Notes under the pieces: generated by a model | The model's input: only the letters and a program-made list of their open reading frames with translations | What the model was told of the DNA's origin: nothing | The model's database searches: none | Assembly: GCF_009733535.1 (NCBI RefSeq) | Contig: NZ_SMMI01000023.1 | Span: 1 to 51,304, forward strand | DNA: 51,304 nucleotides | Source of the DNA: Sphingobacterium endophyticum | Lineage (GTDB): Bacteria > Bacteroidota > Bacteroidia > Sphingobacteriales > Sphingobacteriaceae | Direction of reading: 5' to 3' | Position numbers and translations under genes: made by a program | In this document: piece by piece, positions 33,120-41,482 of the stretch | How positions within the stretch are numbered: position 1 is the first letter of the stretch | Layout of the letters: every line of letters begins with the position of its first letter

Positions 33120-35453
33120 ATGCGTAAGATTAACCTAATAATCTCTCTTTTCATTCTTGGTCCTATAGGGAACAGTTTCGCACAATTATCACCTTTAACA
33201 GTCGATAAAATCATGCGCGATCCAAAATGGATGGGTACTGCGCCATCAAATTATCGGTGGTCTGAAAATAGTAAATACTTATTCTTTGATTGGAATCCCG
33301 AAGCAAAGGATAATGCTCAAGTCTATCGGTTGGATGTAAATTCCAAGAAATATGAGTTAAGTACAGATAGTATTGCAAAGCTAGAAGAGGCACCGGAGTA
33401 TATCTTTAATAAGGATAAAAGCTTGGCTGTTTTTGAAAAAGAGGGTGACCTTTTTTTAAAAAATAAACAGAATAAGGTTATCCGATTGACCGAAACTATA
33501 GATCGTGAAAATCCTCTTGCCTTCTTAATCAATAATGAACTGGTTTTCCAGCGCAATGAAAACCTCTATGTGATGGATTTTGCAAATAATGCCACTCGTC
33601 AGTTGACTAATTTTCAAAAAGGATCTGCTCAAAAAGATGCTTCCAAATTAAGTGATCAGGACCAATGGTTAAAAAAGGATCAAGAAGAACTTTTTGATGT
33701 TTTTAAGGAAGAGGACCGTTTAAAAGAAAAACCTAAAAAATCATCCGATAGAAAAACTCAATATTTAGGCGATGGATTCTTAGGCGGGGTGTCTGTCAGC
33801 CCAGACGGGAAATATGTAAGTTATCGATTGATCTATCCGGCTAAAGGTAACAGAAACACCATTGTGCCTGATTTTATTACCCGGTCGGGATACGTTGAAG
33901 ATCTCAATATGCGTACTAAAGTAGGCAATGCTTTGACTCAGTTCAAATCATTTGTCTATCAAGTTCAGCAGGATACTGCCATTGAAGTTAAGGCCGCAAA
34001 TATTCCCGGAATTAAAGATTTACCAAAATATCTTTCCGATTATCCCGAGCGATTGGCAGAACTTCAAAAAGAAAATAAAGATAGAAATGTCTATTGGGGA
34101 ATAACTTCATGGTCTCCGGATGGTAAATATGCCGTTATAACCGCAAAATCGCAGGATAATAAGGATTTTTGGATTCTAAAAGTAAATCCAGAAGATGGAA
34201 CCATTCAAACTTTGGACCGACAGCATGATGATGCTTGGATCTCTGGCCCGGGAATTGGAAGGGATGTCAAATGGCTGAATGAAAATAATTTCTATTTTCA
34301 AAGTGAAGCTTCAGGCTATTCTCATCTTTATACCTATAACCTCAATAACAATAGTAAGAAACAGCTTACCAATGGTAATTGGGAAGTACAATCTGTGAAA
34401 CTTTCTAAGGATGATAAGACATTCTTCATCTCCGGAAATAAGGAACATCCAGGAATTACTCACTTCTATAAGTTGCCAGTTGAAGGTGGAAATCTAATCC
34501 AGATTACTTCAATGAAAGGTGGCAATGAGGTAACGATGTCTCCAGATGAGAAATGGTTGGCGATCAATCATTCAACAATGAACAAGCCTTGGGAACTCTA
34601 TTTGCAGAATAATAAATCCGATGCTGATGCCAAACTGATTACGAAGTCTACATCTGCTGAATTTGATAGCTATGCATGGAGGGAACCTGATATGATAAAG
34701 TTCCAGAATAGATATGGCGACGATGTATATGCTCGTGTATATCCTGCTAAAAATCCACATCCTAATAAACCTGCTGTTGTATTTGTACATGGAGCAGGTT
34801 ACTTACAGAACGTACATTATTGGTGGAGCCAGTATTTCAGGGAATATATGTTCAATAATATGTTAGCTGATAATGGATATACGGTAATCGATATTGATTA
34901 TACAGCAAGCTCAGGTTACGGTAGAAACCATAGAACAGGAATTTATCGCCATATGGGAGGTAAGGATCTTACCGATCAGGTAGATGGTGTAAAGTACTTG
35001 GTGGATCATTATGATGTTAATCCTGCGAATGTAGGGTTATACGGAGGTTCGTATGGAGGTTTTATCACCTTGATGGGGCTATTTACCGAACCTGATGTTT
35101 TTAAGTCTGGTGCCGCTTTAAGGTCGGTTACCGACTGGGCACATTACAACCATGGTTATACAGCTAATATTCTAAACACTCCTGTTGAAGATCCTATTGC
35201 TTTCAAAAGAAGCTCTCCAATCTATTTTGCAGACAAGTTGAAAGGTAATCTTCTAATGTTGCATGGTATGGTCGACGTCAATGTGCAGTTCCAAGACATT
35301 GTCCGCCTTAATCAACGTTTAATAGAACTTGGAAAGGAAAACTGGGAATTGGCAGTGTATCCGGTAGAAGATCATGGATTCGTACAACCAAGCAGTTGGA
35401 CTGATGAATACAAGCGTATATTTAAACTTTTTGAAACCACCTTGAAAAAGTAA
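33120..35453 (+). CDS. S9-family prolyl peptidase (DPP4/acylaminoacyl-peptidase-like)
   Basis: A 777-residue exported serine peptidase. A signal peptide (residues 1-21, ending NSFAQ) precedes a beta-propeller domain of about 450 residues (blades such as VSVSPDGKYVSYRL and TSWSPDGKYAVIT), then the alpha/beta-hydrolase domain. The triad is complete: Ser644 in GGSYGG, Asp719 in HGMVDVNVQF, and His752 in EDHGFVQP. Such enzymes trim oligopeptides in the periplasm. It has its own transcription unit, between the terminators at 33002 and 35473. A TATACTTG element at 33086-33093 may be its -7 box. Confidence 0.93.
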   Translation: MRKINLIISLFILGPIGNSFAQLSPLTVDKIMRDPKWMGTAPSNYRWSENSKYLFFDWNPEAKDNAQVYRLDVNSKKYELSTDSIAKLEEAPEYIFNKDKSLAVFEKEGDLFLKNKQNKVIRLTETIDRENPLAFLINNELVFQRNENLYVMDFANNATRQLTNFQKGSAQKDASKLSDQDQWLKKDQEELFDVFKEEDRLKEKPKKSSDRKTQYLGDGFLGGVSVSPDGKYVSYRLIYPAKGNRNTIVPDFITRSGYVEDLNMRTKVGNALTQFKSFVYQVQQDTAIEVKAANIPGIKDLPKYLSDYPERLAELQKENKDRNVYWGITSWSPDGKYAVITAKSQDNKDFWILKVNPEDGTIQTLDRQHDDAWISGPGIGRDVKWLNENNFYFQSEASGYSHLYTYNLNNNSKKQLTNGNWEVQSVKLSKDDKTFFISGNKEHPGITHFYKLPVEGGNLIQITSMKGGNEVTMSPDEKWLAINHSTMNKPWELYLQNNKSDADAKLITKSTSAEFDSYAWREPDMIKFQNRYGDDVYARVYPAKNPHPNKPAVVFVHGAGYLQNVHYWWSQYFREYMFNNMLADNGYTVIDIDYTASSGYGRNHRTGIYRHMGGKDLTDQVDGVKYLVDHYDVNPANVGLYGGSYGGFITLMGLFTEPDVFKSGAALRSVTDWAHYNHGYTANILNTPVEDPIAFKRSSPIYFADKLKGNLLMLHGMVDVNVQFQDIVRLNQRLIELGKENWELAVYPVEDHGFVQPSSWTDEYKRIFKLFETTLKK

Positions 35454-35470
35454 ACCTTTTAAAAGACAAA

Positions 35471-35507
35471 AAGAGGGATGAAATCTAAATTTCATCCCTC
35501 TTTTTTT
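35471..35507. terminator. Strong intrinsic terminator
   Basis: A perfect 12-bp stem (GAGGGATGAAAT 35473-35484, ATTTCATCCCTC 35489-35500) has a CTAA loop, with A before and a seven-T run after. It follows the S9 peptidase stop by 19 bp. Confidence 0.9.
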
Positions 35508-35526
35508 ATATATTTATTCTTATCTT

Positions 35527-35550
35527 AAACCTAATTATTAACCAATTATT
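35527..35550 (+). promoter_or_regulatory. 5' leader motif shared with the left edge of the window
   Basis: The leader contains CCTAATTATTAACCAATT. A near copy, CTAACCAATTATTAACCTAA, occurs at 192-211. In both places the motif follows a hairpin plus T-run and precedes an ATG by less than 20 bp. The role is unknown. It could be a translation-enhancing leader or an attenuator part. Confidence 0.4.
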
Positions 35551-35559
35551 CAGTATGTT

Positions 35560-35742
35560 ATGAATTATAATCGACTACTTCTCCTGATTATTTCATTCTC
35601 TGCAGCAGCAACTATGTTCTACTTTTTATTTGGCCCCAACAAGGAAAATAAAACCTTAGGCTATTTTGCTTTATTGGTACTCATTGGAACCAATGCCTTT
35701 TATTTTTTCTTTTCCAATGATTGGCGAAAGGATAGAAGATAA
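35560..35742 (+). CDS. Small membrane protein, 60 residues
   Basis: A short protein with two hydrophobic helices (residues 5-25 and 33-51) joined by a polar loop (GPNKENKTLG), ending in a strongly basic tail (RKDRR) that favours a cytoplasmic C-terminus. No family is recognised. The ATG lies after the shared leader motif, which supports expression. It is convergent with smc, whose stop lies 9 bp beyond its own stop. Confidence 0.65.
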   Translation: MNYNRLLLLIISFSAAATMFYFLFGPNKENKTLGYFALLVLIGTNAFYFFFSNDWRKDRR

Positions 35743-35751
35743 TCAAATTCC

Positions 35752-38700
35752 TTAAGCAACATCTCTTAAATCGACAGCGACCACTCGGGAAACTCCTTGC
35801 TCAACCATCGTTACGCCGTAAATAATATCTGTACTTGCAATCGTACGTTTATTATGGGAAACGACAATGAATTGTGACTGGCTCGAAAATTCTCTGATAA
35901 TATTGTTGAATTTATCAATGTTGGTGTCATCCAATGGAGCATCTACCTCGTCGAATATACAGAATGGTGCCGGTTTCAATAAGTACAGCGAAAATAGGAG
36001 GGCAGTTGATGTCAATGTTTTCTCTCCACCTGATAATTGGTTGATCGACAATGGACGTTTTCCTTTAGGACGGGCAACAATGTCAATATCAGATTCTAAT
36101 GGATTATTGGGGTCACTTAAAACGATGTCACAAGAATCTTCCTCGTTAAATAAGGACCGGAAAACCTTGATGAAATTCTCACGGACAGTTGTAAAGGCAT
36201 ACATAAACTTATCATTTGCCGACTGGTCGATCTCTTGAATGGTACTTAGTAACGATGCCTTCGCCTCCATAAGATCTGTCTTTTCTTTTTGAATAAATCC
36301 ATGGCGCTCATCCATTTCATCATAAGCCTCTTTTGCCATTGGATTGATGCTGCCATAATCATCCAATTGCTTTTTCAGTTTTCTACAGCTGGTCTCTAAA
36401 TCTGACATTGCCGGTCTTTCCTCTGGTATCTCTGCCTCCAATAGATCTTGTAGTTCAATGTTAAACTCAACTGAAAGTCTTTCCTTAAGTGCATTTAAGT
36501 CGATCTGTAAAGTTGTTTTCTTATCCTTGAGCTGAGAAATCAATGAATCGGAGATGTCTTTGGATTTACGAAGTTGATTGACCTCGTCCTCCAGGTCGTT
36601 AATGATTTTTCTAGTTTTAAAAAAGTCTTCCTCAACCTCCTGCAATCCCTTCTCCAAAAGTTCCTTCTGCTCATACATCGAACCTAGGTCAGTGTCGTTA
36701 TGGTCTACAAAACTCAAGGCTTCTTTTAAGTCTGCTTTCACTTTTTCGAATTCAAGATTGAATTTTTCAATTCGTTCTTCAAAATTATCACGTTGTGTTT
36801 CGCGGAATTCAAGATCTCTTTGAATGCTGTTGACCTTGTTTTGTTGCTGATGGTATTTAATGTTTTCTTGATTGAAAAGTGATGATTTCTCGTTCATAAC
36901 CTCTGAAAGTTCATGGTGGCGGTCTTCTAATTCACTCAATACACTTTGGTTCTGCTTCGCAGTTTCTTTAAAACTGTCCAATTCAGGCTCAGATTTCTCT
37001 AATTGAGACTTAATTGTCATGACTTTTTCCTCAATGTCTTGCCTTCTTGTCTGGCTTGTGTTGATAAAGGTCTGATACTGTTCCTGTTTGGTTTTGACAG
37101 AAGTTAATTCATTGCTAAGTCTATTCAGTTGAATACGTTGTTCATCAATGAATTCCTTTTGCGAACTTCCTTTCAACCCAATCAATTGTCCGTTTATATC
37201 CTCCTGCAATTCTTGAATTGAATCAATTTCTTGATTGAGATCCTTGATTTCTTTCTCTAGAATTTCTAAGTTCTTTGCTCGTCCAATCCTTTTTCCTTCG
37301 AATAAACCTACTGAACCTCCGCTGATGCCGAGTTTGTTCTTGGCATATTTTCCCGCTTTCTCCAATATGACCAAGTGCTCGGATGGAAGGTCCGAATCAA
37401 GGTCAATGCCTGATTCAGAATCAACCAAATACACATCTTTTAATAAAATCTGGCAAAGCGATTTATACTTCTCGTCAACAGTGATGATATCCATTGCTGG
37501 AATAATTCCTTGTCTTTCCGAAAGTAAATGTTCTGATTTGTTTAAATCCTTAATTGTTTCTAATACAAAGAAATTAGCTCTTCCTCTTGAAGCATCACTT
37601 AATAATTTAATTGCATGAACAGCATCTTCCTTTGTTTCCACAACATAATGATTCATGATGGGTTCCAAGAAGTTTTCTATAGCAACTCTGTAATCCTCTT
37701 TACAGAATAAAATATCGGAAAACAATGGTGGAGTTTTTTTCCAGCCAGCATGTTTCTTCAGGAATTTTATTGATTCTGGAAATCCTTCTAAATTATCAAC
37801 TAAGGATTTGGTAAGGTTATATTCATTTTGTTTTGAATCGACACTTCTCGCTTTTCTGCTCAAATCTTCGGATGCTGTCCTCAGTTTTTCTTCACATTGG
37901 CTAATTTGCCTTTGGATTTCCTCCTCTACGCGCATCGCTTCAGCAAATTGATCTTGCTGAATATTCACCCGCTCTTCTAATTCAGCAACAACTTGATTGA
38001 AGTGATTCAATTCTATTTCCTTCGATGCTGTATCATTGCTAGTGCGCAGTGATTCTTGTTCTAATGCTTCCTTTTGAATACTTAATACTGCCAATTCTTT
38101 TTCCAAAGCATAGATCTGACTTTGAAGCGCCTGGCTGTTCTTTGAGAATTCATCCAATTTTGCTTTAGCAGAAAGCTGTTGTGACCTCAATTCTTCAACC
38201 TCATCCTTTTGGCTGTCTAAATTCGTTTTAACAGAATCTAAGGTGTTCTGCTCTTCAAACAGCTCTTCGTTAAGACGTTTTATTTGATACTCAACATGGC
38301 TTAACTGTTGCCTGTCGTTTTGAAGGTCATTCGTTAATCGAGTTTCCTTTTCTTGCAAATGTACCAACTGCGCATTCTTTATCTTTTTTTCAGATTCATA
38401 GGACCTGATTTTATTCACATACTCATTTGTTGCCTTTTGCTGTGCTGAAAGATTCTGCTCTTTGGAAAGAATTTCCGTTTTGATTTCCTGAAGCGTTTTT
38501 TCCTTATTGTCCATTTGGCCAAGGACTTGATGAAGCTTAGACTGCTGTTCTTCCTCTTGGTCTGTTATACGCTCTAAATCAGATTGAAATCCTTCTAATT
38601 TATAATAGGCTAAACCAATACTGGATTCTTTATATTCATCTTTCAGTTTAAAGTATTTTTCAGCTTTTTTAGCTTGATTCTCCAAGGATTTCAGGTTCTT

Positions 38701-39297
38701 GTTGATTTCATATAATAAATCATCAACTCTTGACAAGTCTGCCTCAGTATCTTTAAGTTTTGAAAGAGTTTGTTTCTTCCTTACTTTATATTTTGATATA
38801 CCAGAAGCCTCCTCAAATAGCGTCCTCCTCGAATTATCTTTGTTGGCAATAATCTCATCGATCATCTTCAACTCAATAATAGAGTAGGTGTCAGCACCTA
38901 TTCCTGTATCTAAAAATAAATCAGTGATATCCTTTAACCTACATTTTACATCGTTTAATCTGTATTCACTTTCCCCAGTTCTAAATAGTTTTCTAGTGAT
39001 GGTTACAGTAGCAAATTCTGTGGGTAATATATTCTTACTGTTGTCGAAAGTCAAAGAAACCTCAGCAAGGTTTGCTGCTTTACGATTCTTTGTACCGTTG
39101 AAGATGATATTCTCCATCTTGTCAGAGCGTAAGTTCTTCGTGCTCTGTTCTCCTAGTACCCAACGCATCGCATCAACAACATTAGATTTTCCACATCCAT
39201 TTGGACCAACGATAGCAGTTACACCCTCGTTAAAATGGATAGTTACCTTATCACCAAAACTTTTAAATCCTTTGATTTCTAATTTTGTTAATTGCAT
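35752..39297 (-). CDS. smc: Chromosome segregation ATPase SMC
   Basis: A 1181-residue SMC protein that compacts and resolves chromosomes as a dimer with ScpA and ScpB. Walker A GPNGCGKSN is at residues 31-39. Two long coiled coils (about 170-490 and 680-1020) flank a hinge (about 500-670, including GISGGSVGLFEGKRIG). The C-terminal head carries the signature LSGGEKTLTSTALLFSLYLL (about 1087) and Walker B FCIFDEVDAPLDD (about 1112). The length is normal. The scp genes are not in the window. Confidence 0.97.
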   Translation of the reverse strand: MQLTKLEIKGFKSFGDKVTIHFNEGVTAIVGPNGCGKSNVVDAMRWVLGEQSTKNLRSDKMENIIFNGTKNRKAANLAEVSLTFDNSKNILPTEFATVTITRKLFRTGESEYRLNDVKCRLKDITDLFLDTGIGADTYSIIELKMIDEIIANKDNSRRTLFEEASGISKYKVRKKQTLSKLKDTEADLSRVDDLLYEINKNLKSLENQAKKAEKYFKLKDEYKESSIGLAYYKLEGFQSDLERITDQEEEQQSKLHQVLGQMDNKEKTLQEIKTEILSKEQNLSAQQKATNEYVNKIRSYESEKKIKNAQLVHLQEKETRLTNDLQNDRQQLSHVEYQIKRLNEELFEEQNTLDSVKTNLDSQKDEVEELRSQQLSAKAKLDEFSKNSQALQSQIYALEKELAVLSIQKEALEQESLRTSNDTASKEIELNHFNQVVAELEERVNIQQDQFAEAMRVEEEIQRQISQCEEKLRTASEDLSRKARSVDSKQNEYNLTKSLVDNLEGFPESIKFLKKHAGWKKTPPLFSDILFCKEDYRVAIENFLEPIMNHYVVETKEDAVHAIKLLSDASRGRANFFVLETIKDLNKSEHLLSERQGIIPAMDIITVDEKYKSLCQILLKDVYLVDSESGIDLDSDLPSEHLVILEKAGKYAKNKLGISGGSVGLFEGKRIGRAKNLEILEKEIKDLNQEIDSIQELQEDINGQLIGLKGSSQKEFIDEQRIQLNRLSNELTSVKTKQEQYQTFINTSQTRRQDIEEKVMTIKSQLEKSEPELDSFKETAKQNQSVLSELEDRHHELSEVMNEKSSLFNQENIKYHQQQNKVNSIQRDLEFRETQRDNFEERIEKFNLEFEKVKADLKEALSFVDHNDTDLGSMYEQKELLEKGLQEVEEDFFKTRKIINDLEDEVNQLRKSKDISDSLISQLKDKKTTLQIDLNALKERLSVEFNIELQDLLEAEIPEERPAMSDLETSCRKLKKQLDDYGSINPMAKEAYDEMDERHGFIQKEKTDLMEAKASLLSTIQEIDQSANDKFMYAFTTVRENFIKVFRSLFNEEDSCDIVLSDPNNPLESDIDIVARPKGKRPLSINQLSGGEKTLTSTALLFSLYLLKPAPFCIFDEVDAPLDDTNIDKFNNIIREFSSQSQFIVVSHNKRTIASTDIIYGVTMVEQGVSRVVAVDLRDVA

Positions 39298-39393
39298 TAG
39301 CTCTTTTTCGTAAAAAAATGTTCGCGAAATTAAGGAATTTCAATTATGATTGAAATAGCCTAAACCGATGATGCTCGTTATAAGGAAGTTAGC

Positions 39394-39867
39394 TTATCCT
39401 TTGATATCCTTAAAATACACAAAATGTGCAATGGCATCCTGTTGGATCCTAAAAATCCCTTTGGATATTCTGAGATAACCTGAAATAGCAGTCAATGCCC
39501 ATGCTATAGGAGTAGTAACCTCCAATTCAGGACTGGTAAGGTATCCAAAATCATAGAAATCACCATAATTCCTTATGATCTCAATATCCTCTTTTTCTTC
39601 AGGTTTTAGATTAGGCTCATTCCAGCGCCATGTCCACTTCGATTCTTCTGAATCCAAAGATCCCACTTTCTGAAACGTAAGTTTTAGGCTAGAATTGTCC
39701 TCATTGTGAAAGGTAATAATGTATTGTTCCCAATCGACTGTATAATTTGAAAATTGACCAAAGCCATAGTCACTCTCTAAAATCTCCTGTTGGTCGGTAA
39801 TATACTCATGCGCCTTTTCATGTAATACACGAAAAGATTCATCTATCTTGGGTTTCTCAAGGCTCAT
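39394..39867 (-). CDS. DUF6882-like protein
   Basis: A 157-residue soluble protein. The pattern WTWRWNEPNLKPE, followed by FGYLTSPELEVTTPIAWALTAISGYL and a terminal GIFRIQQDAIAHFVYFKDI, matches the DUF6882 family, of unknown function and sometimes found near immunity-like or stress genes. I place the start at ATG 39867, because the six extra residues of the longer frame (MLYLWP) are unlike the family. It reads leftward into the 96-bp gap before smc. A hairpin terminator separates it from the upstream DUF4397 gene. Confidence 0.75.
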   Translation of the reverse strand: MSLEKPKIDESFRVLHEKAHEYITDQQEILESDYGFGQFSNYTVDWEQYIITFHNEDNSSLKLTFQKVGSLDSEESKWTWRWNEPNLKPEEKEDIEIIRNYGDFYDFGYLTSPELEVTTPIAWALTAISGYLRISKGIFRIQQDAIAHFVYFKDIKG

Positions 39868-39900
39868 AGGCCATAAATATAACAAATCATTGAAAATTAG

Positions 39901-39924
39901 AAAAGCCCAAATAAATGGGCCTTT
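39901..39924 (-). terminator. Terminator after the DUF4397 gene
   Basis: GCCCA (39905-39909) and TGGGC (39916-39920) pair around AATAAA. On the minus strand TTTTC follows. It lies 44 bp beyond the stop of the DUF4397 lipoprotein gene. Confidence 0.55.
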
Positions 39925-39967
39925 CTGTTTTTATGGATGTATTGTAAAGCTGCCTATGTTGAAAATA

Positions 39968-40669
39968 TTATTCAGTGATATAATAAACACTGTAAGTAAG
40001 CTCCAAAGGATAATTTGAATCACCCTTCGATCCTATAAGGACAAAATTGTAGTGCTTGTTTTTTTCTAATTCAATCTCATCAATTTTTGCCAATACAGCC
40101 CCCTTGTCATCTGTTACAGTAACAGAAGTCTTACCAGTGTTCGATTCTCTGAAAATTTGTGTTTGTGCCAAAGTGGAAGGATTTTCCTTTACGCGGTTGG
40201 TAGATCCAACAATCTCTTGGGTTCCAACCTTAAAGTTTACCTTTTCAACTCCATTTGCTAAATGAAAGAATCTCACCCCAGTTTTTGTTCCGGCATTTTT
40301 TAATTCTACATCTGGAACACGGATGAATTCAGGATCTTCTTGCGTGCCGTAAACCATACAGCTATAAACCACGCTATCTGCAAAAGTTAAGGTTGTATCA
40401 ATTATTGCCTTATTATCTAGCCTGTCGATAACCTGAAGCTTTTTATTCCCAGGTATCGCATAGAACATGGAAATGCCTTTATAATTTGGATTAATCTGAT
40501 TCAATAAATTTCCATTAACGGCATACACGATTCCGGTATTCTTTGGATAGAAATTAAAAAGGGATACAGCAGGATAATTTAAATCTGGATAATTATCGTC
40601 TTCCTTTAAACAGCTAGTTAAGGTTAATATACTTAGGACGATGATTAAGAATAAGCTATGTTTTTTCAT
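39968..40669 (-). CDS. DUF4397-domain lipoprotein
   Basis: A 233-residue predicted lipoprotein from ATG 40669. The signal segment ends in lipobox LTSC (Cys20), followed by LKEDDNYPDL. The body has the DUF4397 layout: VSLFNFYPKNTGIVYAVNG near the start, a mid section VRFFHLANGVEKVNFKVG, and a C-terminal KNKHYNFVLIGSKGDS. DUF4397 is a beta-sandwich of unknown function found in exported proteins. The frame opens upstream at 40738, but only the inner ATG gives a proper signal peptide. It is isolated between the SUFU gene and a terminator. Confidence 0.85.
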   Translation of the reverse strand: MKKHSLFLIIVLSILTLTSCLKEDDNYPDLNYPAVSLFNFYPKNTGIVYAVNGNLLNQINPNYKGISMFYAIPGNKKLQVIDRLDNKAIIDTTLTFADSVVYSCMVYGTQEDPEFIRVPDVELKNAGTKTGVRFFHLANGVEKVNFKVGTQEIVGSTNRVKENPSTLAQTQIFRESNTGKTSVTVTDDKGAVLAKIDEIELEKNKHYNFVLIGSKGDSNYPLELTYSVYYITE

Positions 40670-40763
40670 TTGTTCAGTAAATTCTTTTTTTGAATAACAT
40701 TTTTGAACGTTCAATAAAAAAACGGTTGTGCTTTTCAATTCGCTACAGCTGTATATAAATTAT

Positions 40764-41333
40764 TTAGATAGTCTTCCTATTTGGGTTTAATTTTTCCTTC
40801 CCGATCCTTTTTATAAACTCCTCTAAACCTATTTTTTGGATGCTATAAACTTCATGTTCATAAATAGGTAATAACTCCATCAAAACAACGCCTGCAGATT
40901 TTCGGCCGTCTTTTATGCGTTCTGATAATTTTACATCCATTGGGGGAATAACTACAAAAGCATTCAAATCAGAGTTTTCACTAATCTTCTGCCCAATTCG
41001 TATGATCTCTCCAGAATTAAACGGACAGTCTCCTCGCAATTGATTAGTAAGATACCCAACAATATGAGCCCAGGCCATATCATTAGAATCCATTTCAAGG
41101 TATAATTCTACCTTATTATGTTGGTCAGGGTGCGAAGCAAACGACAGTCCATAGGAAAAACTAATCATTGGATGGTTGCCTGTATTTGGAAAGACTAAAG
41201 TATAGACAAAAGGAAGTTTCTTTTTAACACTTTTCTCACGGAATACCGAAGCATTCTGTCCAAAAACTGACTCCAATTGCCCACGATAATATTCCAATGG
41301 AGACTTTAGAAAGTCGGGTTTTTTAAAAATCAT
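40764..41333 (-). CDS. Suppressor-of-fused (SUFU) domain protein
   Basis: A 189-residue soluble protein of the bacterial SUFU-like family. It has SPLEYYRGQLESVFGQ, YTLVFPNTGNHPMISFSYGLSFASHPDQHNKVELYLEM with the conserved W in DMAWAHIVGYLTNQ, FNSGEIIRIGQKISENSDLNAFVVIPP, and LMELLPIYEHEVYSIQKIGLEEFI. In bacteria such proteins are often immunity factors for polymorphic toxins, but no toxin gene is nearby. It is divergent from htpG across about 150 bp. Confidence 0.85.
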   Translation of the reverse strand: MIFKKPDFLKSPLEYYRGQLESVFGQNASVFREKSVKKKLPFVYTLVFPNTGNHPMISFSYGLSFASHPDQHNKVELYLEMDSNDMAWAHIVGYLTNQLRGDCPFNSGEIIRIGQKISENSDLNAFVVIPPMDVKLSERIKDGRKSAGVVLMELLPIYEHEVYSIQKIGLEEFIKRIGKEKLNPNRKTI

Positions 41334-41482
41334 CTGAAGAATTAACCTGTTTTTTATTGCTAAAATAGCTAATTATGCAAAAATTACAGAAAAAGCTGTC
41401 AAATTGACTTAAAAATAACATTGGAATATAAGTTGATAAATTGTGTACGTATAAATCAAAGAAAAATATAAACATTAAACAT

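Noticed and set aside
36578..39313. Several plus-strand open frames of 80-140 residues inside smc
   Set aside because: They are antisense to a complete SMC coding sequence, with Ser/Leu/Phe-rich translations typical of reverse-frame artefacts.
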